Source of the DNA: Burkholderia lata
GTDB taxonomy: Bacteria > Pseudomonadota > Gammaproteobacteria > Burkholderiales > Burkholderiaceae
NCBI RefSeq assembly: GCF_902499335.1
Contig: NZ_CABVQK010000001.1
Location: forward strand, 851,886-915,885
Length of the DNA: 64,000 nucleotides
Reading direction: 5' to 3'
Shown: piece by piece, positions 51,232-57,949 of the stretch
Numbering within the stretch: the first letter of the stretch is position 1
Layout of the letters: the number at the start of each line of letters is the position of its first letter
Made by a program: the position numbers and the translations under genes
Notes under the pieces: model-generated
The model's input: only the letters and a program-made list of their open reading frames with translations
The model's database searches: none
Told to the model about the DNA's origin: nothing

Positions 51232-52536
51232 TTAGCGCGCGACGTCGATCTCGACGCGCCGGTTTTGCGCACGCCCCTGCGCGGTGCGGTTGTCGCCGAC
51301 TGGATCGGCATCGCCCTTGCCGACGGCTTCGAGCCGGTTCGCCGGCACGCCGGCGGTTTGCAGCATCTGCATGACCTGGGTGGCGCGTTCTTCCGACAGC
51401 ATCTGATTCGTTGCGACATGTCGGCTGCGAATCGGCTCGTTGTCCGTGTAGCCGATGATCGTTACCTTGCCCGGCACCTTGGCGATCTCTGTGGCGATCT
51501 TTGAAATGAGCGGATTCATCGATGCCTGAACCGAAGCGCCGCCCGGCTTGAACATCGCGTCGCCACGGAACGTGACGGCGCTGTGGCGGGCATCCTCGTC
51601 GACGCTTACCGTGCCGGCCGCGATTTCATCCTTGAGCAACTGTTTGAGGTGCAGTTGTGAAGGCGGTGCAGGCGGCGGCGTCATGCGGGCGATGTCGGCA
51701 ATCTGCTTCTGGACGTCCGCGCTGCGGCTGAACAGTTCGTACTTGAACCATCCGAACAGCCCGAGCAGGATGACCGACAGGACCGTGACGGTGATCCATA
51801 CCGGAAAATCGGTGAACGACAAGCGTTTGCCTGTCGCGGTCGATTGCCAGCGGGGTGATAGCGTCAGCGGCACGGGATCGCGCTGCGACGTGATCACGTT
51901 ATAGAGCCGCTGACGAATCGCATCGTGCTTGCGCTTGCCGTCGGTCATGTCCCGGTAGCGGCCTTGGAAACCGAGACTGACAATGCGGTAGATCACTTGC
52001 AGCAAGTCTCGATGCTCATCGGGATCCTCCAGCAACCGGCCGATCAATAGATAGACCTTGTCGCCGCCGTCGACGTCCCGATGATATGTCGATGCGAGGC
52101 TCGACTGCACCCATATCGCCACAAGCGATTGATCCTGCGCCCAAGCCGTCTGCATCGCCGCCTCATCAAGTGCTGTGCAGAGGCAATAGCTGGCCCCGAT
52201 CATATGGTCGCGCCGGATATTTGCCTGTACGCAAAGTTTTTCGAACTCTGTGACTTCGTGCTCCAGCAATTCCTGCAGCCGCTCCACCGCAATGGAAGAC
52301 AGTGAATCGGGCATGTCCGCAAGTGCCCGCAGCAGCACGCGCGACGCCTCGAGCAGCGGGTTCGTCGCCGACAGGATGAGGCTCAGCCGGTGTTCCAAGC
52401 TTTCTCCGGAATGGATCGGCCTCTCCAGTTCGTCCGGATTTTCCAGTGTGTCCACTCCGTCCGTCACCACGCCTGTTCCTTCATGTTTTTCCCTCCCAAT
52501 GCCGCTGTCTGGCTTCAATGCCACACAGGGCGTCAT
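51232..52536 (-). CDS. tssL: T6SS TssL (IcmH/DotU) with C-terminal OmpA domain, first copy
   Basis: A 434-residue TssL. Start taken at ATG 52536 (MTPCVALKPDSG) with GGAAG 6 bases upstream; GTG 52548 is possible. DotU landmarks: NPLLEASRVLLRALADMPDS, GASYCLCTALDEAAMQTAWA and LGFQGRYRDMTDGKRKHD. The single span ITVTVLSVILLGLFGWF is near 245-262. The OmpA-like tail includes VTIIGYTDNEPIRSRH and GRAQNRRVEIDVAR. Directly upstream of tssM. It and the copy downstream of tssM are both apparently intact. Confidence 0.93.
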   Translation of the reverse strand: MTPCVALKPDSGIGREKHEGTGVVTDGVDTLENPDELERPIHSGESLEHRLSLILSATNPLLEASRVLLRALADMPDSLSSIAVERLQELLEHEVTEFEKLCVQANIRRDHMIGASYCLCTALDEAAMQTAWAQDQSLVAIWVQSSLASTYHRDVDGGDKVYLLIGRLLEDPDEHRDLLQVIYRIVSLGFQGRYRDMTDGKRKHDAIRQRLYNVITSQRDPVPLTLSPRWQSTATGKRLSFTDFPVWITVTVLSVILLGLFGWFKYELFSRSADVQKQIADIARMTPPPAPPSQLHLKQLLKDEIAAGTVSVDEDARHSAVTFRGDAMFKPGGASVQASMNPLISKIATEIAKVPGKVTIIGYTDNEPIRSRHVATNQMLSEERATQVMQMLQTAGVPANRLEAVGKGDADPVGDNRTAQGRAQNRRVEIDVAR

Positions 52537-52669
52537 TTCCGCTTCCACTAATGGACGCGCTCATCGTGTTCGAAAATTTCATCGCCACGTTCGTGCACTA
52601 CCGTATCGGCATGCAGCGAATGAACAGCCACTGCAGAAGCGCAGATTCCGGTGTTGTCGCGTAGCCTCG

Positions 52670-52918
52670 CTATAAACTCGAAATAAGATGGCAACCACAT
52701 GTGCCGCGATACCCAGCGCGAGCAAGCGGGCGACCTTCGTCGAGCATGTACTCGTCACCCTCCTCGATCACGTTCGGCTGCACGCCAGGATGCTGCGGAC
52801 AATCGATCAAATCCCCCTTTCTGGCAAGCGGGATGCCGTCGTAGTCGGCAGTGTCGGACGCGGTGATTACCCTACCGCCATGGTCGGTCGCGTCGCCGAG
52901 GCGGATGAAATTGATCAT
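52670..52918 (-). CDS. T6SS PAAR-domain spike-tip protein
   Basis: An 82-residue PAAR protein made of the domain alone: MINFIRLGDATDHGGRVITA, then KGDLIDCPQHPG, and the closing ARAGYRGTCGCHLISSL. Cys and His residues would bind the zinc at the tip. It sharpens the VgrG spike and can help carry effectors. A GAGAG site precedes the ATG. It lies between the immunity array and tssL, on the same strand. Confidence 0.92.
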   Translation of the reverse strand: MINFIRLGDATDHGGRVITASDTADYDGIPLARKGDLIDCPQHPGVQPNVIEEGDEYMLDEGRPLARAGYRGTCGCHLISSL

Positions 52919-52924
52919 GAAATG

Positions 52925-53018
52925 TTCTCTCGGATTTTTTGCAGCGACGGTTTTTGCAAAGCGTCAGGATCAGACAAGCGCACGTTCGTCAGCTTCCGTG
53001 CCACTTCGTGAATCTCAT
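52925..53018 (-). pseudogene. possible remnant of a fourth immunity-like copy
   Basis: Read on the minus strand from 53018: ATGAGATTCACGAA, which closely resembles the first codons of the copy starting at 55029, and the bases just before it (an AATTTTC-containing leader) also resemble those before the other copies. The frame stops after nine codons and the rest is too diverged to align by eye. Probably the stump of a tandem copy deleted when the PAAR gene came to lie next to it. Confidence 0.4.
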
Positions 53019-53045
53019 GCTGTTCGCGTTGACTGGAAAATTCGC

Positions 53046-54014
53046 TCAATCAGATGTGACCGGATACGGCTCGTCCGTCACGGTGTAGCCACGGTCCCGA
53101 AGCTTCTGCTTGACCAGGTCACGTTGTTCCTTCGTGTACGTGGTCTGATCCTGGATCTTGAAAGGCAGGTCAAGATCGAGCGTCTTCACAATGATGTTCA
53201 GCGCGTAGTCGCGAGCACGGCAATAGCGCTCTTCTTCCGACGTCATGGACTGCTCACCGCCCCCGGGCAGGTACATGCGAATGCCGATGTCGTCGAGCGG
53301 CATCGGATCATTGAGCACGGGGATCAGTGCCGGTACAAACTCCGGGATCCGCCAAGCCCGGAAGTCGTAGAAGACGCGCAAAAAATTGGACTTGGCTTGC
53401 GGGTATTTCGTGCCGAGCTCATAGGCCATGCGCTCCATGCTCCCTGGATCGCCCAGCAGCGCCAATCCGAGAATTGCCCCCTGACGTGCGTCTAAGTCTT
53501 TTGCCTGCAGATACGGCTTGATGTCCGCAACGCGCTGCTCAACGGGCACATCCATCTGCGCCATAGTCAGCAGAAGATCTTTATCCCTCTCATCCTGCGA
53601 TGCCTTCAAGCGTGCCTTGAGGATGGGATAGGCCTCCGGGCGCGGGTTCTCGACCAGGCCATACGCATTTTCCCGACCACCTCGATTGAATCCCTCTGCC
53701 AATCGGACAGCCGCTCCGGCTGTGCGAATCTGGCGCAGACAGTGATACATGAAATTCTCAAGCGTGCCGTCTAACCGAGGCGTAACAAGCACGGCATTAA
53801 TCTCGGGAATGGACGCATCCTTATGGTTGTGACAGTACTGCAGTGCGTCATCCCATTTCTCTTGCTTGATCAGGTTTTCCAATGTCGTCACGGCCTCGCT
53901 CTCCGTGACAGTTGACGTTGGAACGCCTTGAGCAATTGCAACACCCACCGCTCCCAGCGACAGACTTAAGCAAACAAGCCATTTCCAGTTCCGGCGCCAA
54001 TTCTTGATTTTCAT
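53046..54014 (-). CDS. periplasmic immunity-like protein, tandem copy 3
   Basis: A 322-residue exported paralogue of the two preceding genes, starting MKIKNWRRNWKWLVCLSLSL with cleavage likely after VAIA. It shares the last ~110 residues almost unchanged with the other copies (from FYDFRAWRIP to EPYPVTSD). It differs most in residues about 75-120 (VLVTPRLDGTLENFMYHC, GFNRGGRENAYG) and 170-212 (QAKDLDARQGAILGLALLGD), and is the most divergent of the three. It lacks one residue near 37. Preceded by a 40-base spacer similar to that before copy 2. Role as in copy 1; inferred. Confidence 0.8.
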   Translation of the reverse strand: MKIKNWRRNWKWLVCLSLSLGAVGVAIAQGVPTSTVTESEAVTTLENLIKQEKWDDALQYCHNHKDASIPEINAVLVTPRLDGTLENFMYHCLRQIRTAGAAVRLAEGFNRGGRENAYGLVENPRPEAYPILKARLKASQDERDKDLLLTMAQMDVPVEQRVADIKPYLQAKDLDARQGAILGLALLGDPGSMERMAYELGTKYPQAKSNFLRVFYDFRAWRIPEFVPALIPVLNDPMPLDDIGIRMYLPGGGEQSMTSEEERYCRARDYALNIIVKTLDLDLPFKIQDQTTYTKEQRDLVKQKLRDRGYTVTDEPYPVTSD

Positions 54015-54054
54015 GTCGTTGGTCTTGTTGAATTGATCTGATCGGAAAATTTGC

Positions 54055-55029
54055 TCAATCAGATGTGACCGGATAGGGCTCATCTGTCACGGTGTAGCCA
54101 AGGTCCCGAAGCTTCTGCTTGACCAGGTCACGTTGTTCCTTCGTGTACGTGGTCTGATCCTGAATCTTGAATGGCAGGTCAAGATTGAGCGTCTTCACAA
54201 TGATGTTCAGCGCGTAGTCGCGAGCACGGCAATAGCGCTCTTCTTCAGACGTCATGGACTGCTCACCGCCCCCGGGCAGGTACATGCGAACCCCAATGTC
54301 GTCGAGCGGCATCGGCTCATTGAGCACGGGGATCAGTGCCGGTACAAACTTCGGGATACGCCAAGCTCGGAAGTCGTAGAAGACACGCAAGAAGCTTGAC
54401 TTGGATTCTCGATCGCTCATGCCGAGCTCGTAGACCACGCGCTCCATGCTGCCCGGATCATCCAAGAGTGCCAGACTAAGGACGGCTCCCTGACGTACCC
54501 TGTAGTACTTGGCTTCGAGATACGGTTTGATGTCCGCAACGCGCTGCTCAACGGGCACATCCATCTGAGCCATAGTCAATAGAAGATCCGTGTCCTCTTC
54601 ATCCTTTGGCGATTTCAAGCGTGCCTTGAGAATCGGATAAGCGTCCGGGCGTGGGTTCTCAATCAGGCCGTACACGGACTCCCGCCAGCCTCCATGAAAA
54701 TCTTGGGCCATTCGTATTGCTGATGCCGTCGTCTTAATCTGCCGGAGGCAGTGAAACAAAAAATTCGCCGTTCCGTAAGCTAATTTTGGCGTAGCGAGCA
54801 CGGCATTGATCTCGGGAATGGCTGCGTCCTTATGGTTGCGGCAGTACTGCAGTGCGTCATCCCATTTCTCTTGCTTGATCAGGGTTGCCAATGTCGGTAC
54901 GGTCTTACTCTCCGTGACAGATATAGTCGACGCTGGAACACCTTGAGCAATTACAACACTCACCTCTCCCAGAAACAGACTTAGGCAAACAGGCCATTTC
55001 CAGTTCTGGCGTCGATTCGTGAATTTCAT
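54055..55029 (-). CDS. periplasmic immunity-like protein, tandem copy 2
   Basis: A 324-residue exported protein starting MKFTNRRQNWKWPVCLSLFL. It is close to copy 1 in most of its length (IENPRPDAYPILKARLKSP, then DVPVEQRVADIKPYLEAKYY). Differences sit mainly in residues 75-105 (VLATPKLAYGTANFLFHC) and around 203-212 (GMSDRESKSS). Three Cys (63, 94 and 267) are conserved in all copies. A 40-base spacer separates it from each neighbour, with near-identical sequence, so the repeat unit is about 1015 bases. Confidence 0.82.
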   Translation of the reverse strand: MKFTNRRQNWKWPVCLSLFLGEVSVVIAQGVPASTISVTESKTVPTLATLIKQEKWDDALQYCRNHKDAAIPEINAVLATPKLAYGTANFLFHCLRQIKTTASAIRMAQDFHGGWRESVYGLIENPRPDAYPILKARLKSPKDEEDTDLLLTMAQMDVPVEQRVADIKPYLEAKYYRVRQGAVLSLALLDDPGSMERVVYELGMSDRESKSSFLRVFYDFRAWRIPKFVPALIPVLNEPMPLDDIGVRMYLPGGGEQSMTSEEERYCRARDYALNIIVKTLNLDLPFKIQDQTTYTKEQRDLVKQKLRDLGYTVTDEPYPVTSD

Positions 55030-55069
55030 GTCGTTGGTCTTGCTGGATTGATCTGATCAGAAAATTCGT

Positions 55070-56044
55070 TCAGTCAGATGTAACCGGATACGGCTCATCC
55101 GTCACGGTGTAGCCAAGATCCCGCAACTTCTGCTTGACCAGGTCACGTTGCTCCTTCGTGTACGTGGTCTGATCCTTGATCTTGAAAGGCAGGTCGAGAT
55201 TGAGCGTCTTCACAATAATGTTCAGCGCATAGTCACGAGCACGGCAATAGCGCTCTTCGTCAGGCGTCATGGATTGCTCGCCGCCTCCAGGCAGGTACAT
55301 GCGAATACCGATGTCATTGAGCGGCATCGGGTCATTGAGCACGGGGATCAGTGCCGGTACAAACTTCGGGATACGCCAAGCTCTGAAGTCGTAGAAGACA
55401 CGCAAGAAGTCTGACTTGGATTCCCGGTATTTCATGCCGAGCTCGTAGACCATGCGCTCCGTGCTGCCCGGATCATCCAGGAGCGCCAGACTAAGCACGG
55501 CTCCCTGACGTACTTCGTAGTACTTTGCCTCGAGATACGGCTTGATGTCCGCAACGCGCTGCTCAACGGGCACATCCATCTGCGCCATAGTCAGCAGAAG
55601 ATCTTTATCCCTCTCATCCTGCGGTGACTTCAAGCGTGCCTTGAGGATCGGATAGGCTTCCGGACGCGGATTCTCTATAAGTCCGTACACGGTTTCCCGC
55701 CAGCCACCATGGAAATCCTTTGCCATCAGCATCGCGGACGCTGACGTGCGAATCTGACGCAAGCAGTGATACATGAAATTCGCCGTCGCAGAATCCAGGT
55801 TTTTTGTATCAAGAACCGTATTGATTTCCGGAATGGCTGCGTCCTTATGGTTGTGGCAGTACTGGAGTGCGTCATCCCATTTCTCTTGCTTTATCAGGTT
55901 TGCCAATGTCGGCATGGTCTTACTCTCCGAGACAGATGTAGTTGAAGCTGGCACACCTTGAGCAATTGCTGCACCCATTTCTCCCAGCGACAGAATCAAG
56001 CAAACAAGCCATTTCCATTTTCGGTATCGCTTCGCGAATTCCAT
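55070..56044 (-). CDS. periplasmic immunity-like protein, tandem copy 1
   Basis: A 324-residue protein with signal peptide MEFAKRYRKWKWLVCLILSL and cleavage likely after AAIA. The mature part is helical and repeat-like (YPILKARLKSPQDERDKDLL, then QGAVLSLALLDDPGSTERMV), suggesting HEAT-like helical pairs. No established family can be named. It starts inside the 3' end of the metallopeptidase gene (49-base overlap). Small exported proteins encoded next to a T6SS effector normally protect the producer from it, so this is the likely cognate immunity protein; inference from position and export. Confidence 0.82.
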   Translation of the reverse strand: MEFAKRYRKWKWLVCLILSLGEMGAAIAQGVPASTTSVSESKTMPTLANLIKQEKWDDALQYCHNHKDAAIPEINTVLDTKNLDSATANFMYHCLRQIRTSASAMLMAKDFHGGWRETVYGLIENPRPEAYPILKARLKSPQDERDKDLLLTMAQMDVPVEQRVADIKPYLEAKYYEVRQGAVLSLALLDDPGSTERMVYELGMKYRESKSDFLRVFYDFRAWRIPKFVPALIPVLNDPMPLNDIGIRMYLPGGGEQSMTPDEERYCRARDYALNIIVKTLNLDLPFKIKDQTTYTKEQRDLVKQKLRDLGYTVTDEPYPVTSD

Positions 56045-57942
56045 GCTGTTTTCCTTGTTTGAATGATCTGATTGAGCGTCGCAATAGCGCGCGCGGTGGC
56101 AATCTCCGATTTTTTTTCATTTGACACGATCTTCGGCACCACCTTGCAGCAAAGCATTTTTCCGCCCACAAGCCATCCGTTTCCAATGTTGATCTGACGG
56201 CCGCGCTGCCTAACGTTCGGTGCTAGCGGATCGATATTTCCTAGACTGGTGTAGACATACATCAAACTACGACGGGACCAGTAGTCCTGCATGGCATGGT
56301 CTTCCGGATGTTGAGGCGGAAATGGCAGGTTATCGCCTTGCGAATGTGCCGTGCCGGGGTGCCACAACCCAAGGAAATGGCCGATTTCATGAGCGAAGGT
56401 CTGCACCAATTCATCGGGGGTAGATGAATGGCCGCCGTACATTTGCTCAGTGGCCACCAATGCCGTATCCTTCGCACCCCACCCGATACCGCCGCCAATC
56501 ATGGCGTTCACGACGTACATATTTAGGTGGCCGGCCTTACGATTCAAACCGGTCACATCGGTGAACTCATTGATAGCTCCTTGGACGGTCATCACACCCG
56601 CTTGATTCAAATCAATGGTGTCTTCAAGCCATTGTGTGACCCGAAAGCGAATACCTGCTGCACGCCAAATGTCGTTGATGTTGTCGAAGATCGGCTCGAT
56701 CTTCGAGCGCTGCAACGACGGCGGGACACGAGGAATTTCAGGATGCCCCCTCTGGCCGATCGCGACCAGATGAACTGCCACCGCAACCGTAATTGGATCG
56801 TAATGCTCGACAAACAATCGGTGCAATATCGGACCATCAAAACTTCCGTAGCGCACCTCAATCGTTGATGTTTTCGGATCCGCAACTACGGCGGCCCGCT
56901 CTGTCGCCGCGACACCGGTAAGTTCAACAACATCGTTCACAAGTTGGCGAACCTTCACCACTCCTTCATCGCTGCTCTTGAGAAACAGCGGCGCACCGGC
57001 CGCGACATGTACGCGTACCATCCGCACCTGAATGGTTTCCCCTGCCATCAGGCTCACCACAGGCCCGGCACGGCCATCCACAAAGCCACGCTCATCCAGT
57101 TCCGGTTGCAGTGGATTGAAACGCCCCGGATTCTGGCGAACAAAGCGAACCGGAACGAATCGGTGCGCGTCGTAGATCTCGCGAACGAGCGGCTGGGAGG
57201 CTGCCGCCGAACTGACCTTGGCCGGCGATTTCACTCCGGCTGGCGTTGATGGTGGTACAGCGCATGGAGTCATCGTGCCGGGCGGGGCGTCGCCGCCGCC
57301 TGTCGCCAGCTTCACGACGAAGTCGGGATGAAACCGCTTGATCGTCGAGCTGGACAGATCACGGTGGAAACCATATTGCTGGCTCGTATCGATACTGCCG
57401 CCGACCATCTCATGGCGTTCGATTTCCCCGTTGGGCACCATTTCGCTATCTACCTGGAATTGCAAAATCGCATCCTCGATTTCGACATGATCCAGCTTGT
57501 CGTCAGGCACTTGATTCAGGCCATTGGATCGATACGGTTTGTCGTAGTAGCCCATGATCATCAGGCGCCGCTTGGCGCCTTGGATGCCCATGACTGTTGC
57601 ACGGTCAGTGGCTTCGTCAGCGCTAAAGTCGCGCGGACGCAGGTGGATCATTGTTCCAAGAATCTGGAGTTCCCCGGTCAGGCCCGGCTGCAAACCCGGC
57701 AACAGAATCTGCCCGTTCGGCTCCGTCTGGCCTTCAATGTCGGGCTGCCCAGGAATACGCAGCTTGTACGGGATACCCGCTAACGCACGGTCTGCCTCGC
57801 TACCCGTTATGCCGGGATAGGCCTGGAAGTAAATGCGCAGCGGGCGTTGTGACAGTACGACTTTGCACACCGCACCGTCTGACTTCAGCTTCAGTTCCGG
57901 TGGAGGTGCAGACTTTTTCTTGGTGGTTCGTTGGCTCGTCAT
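55996..57942 (-). CDS. putative T6SS zinc-metallopeptidase effector
   Basis: A 648-residue protein starting 7 bases after vgrG. N-terminal layout: a small beta domain at about 55-100 (AGIPYKLRIPGQPDIEGQ), then a peptidoglycan-binding-like repeat at about 115-175 (GAKRRLMIMGYYD, IEDAILQFQVDSEMVPNGEI). A Pro/Ala linker follows near 220-245. The zinc site HEIGHFLGLWH is at 518-528 with a Met-turn-like M561 (RSLMYVY), the metzincin pattern. No signal peptide, as expected for spike-delivered cargo. Its last 16 codons overlap the signal-peptide codons of immunity copy 1. Likely cleaves an envelope substrate in the target cell; effector role is inferred from position and domains. Confidence 0.82.
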   Translation of the reverse strand: MTSQRTTKKKSAPPPELKLKSDGAVCKVVLSQRPLRIYFQAYPGITGSEADRALAGIPYKLRIPGQPDIEGQTEPNGQILLPGLQPGLTGELQILGTMIHLRPRDFSADEATDRATVMGIQGAKRRLMIMGYYDKPYRSNGLNQVPDDKLDHVEIEDAILQFQVDSEMVPNGEIERHEMVGGSIDTSQQYGFHRDLSSSTIKRFHPDFVVKLATGGGDAPPGTMTPCAVPPSTPAGVKSPAKVSSAAASQPLVREIYDAHRFVPVRFVRQNPGRFNPLQPELDERGFVDGRAGPVVSLMAGETIQVRMVRVHVAAGAPLFLKSSDEGVVKVRQLVNDVVELTGVAATERAAVVADPKTSTIEVRYGSFDGPILHRLFVEHYDPITVAVAVHLVAIGQRGHPEIPRVPPSLQRSKIEPIFDNINDIWRAAGIRFRVTQWLEDTIDLNQAGVMTVQGAINEFTDVTGLNRKAGHLNMYVVNAMIGGGIGWGAKDTALVATEQMYGGHSSTPDELVQTFAHEIGHFLGLWHPGTAHSQGDNLPFPPQHPEDHAMQDYWSRRSLMYVYTSLGNIDPLAPNVRQRGRQINIGNGWLVGGKMLCCKVVPKIVSNEKKSEIATARAIATLNQIIQTRKTAWNSRSDTENGNGLFA

Positions 57943-57949
57943 GGCTGAG

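Larger units (their letters stand above)
53046..56044 (-). repeat. tandem array of three ~1-kb immunity gene units
   Basis: Three genes of 969-975 bases, two intervening 40-base spacers of near-identical sequence, and the related leader before copy 1 form a head-to-tail array. The 3' thirds are nearly identical. A short fourth start-like fragment lies at 52925-53018. Confidence 0.88.

Noticed and set aside
53046..56044. Tandem ~1-kb repeats considered as a CRISPR or transposon array
   Set aside because: Each unit is a full exported-protein gene with a 40-base spacer; no short repeats, no transposase and no target-site pattern.
55996..56044. Frameshift at the end of the metallopeptidase gene creating the overlap with immunity copy 1
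   Set aside because: The reading frame is continuous, and short effector/immunity overlaps occur naturally. No alternative stop gives a better end.
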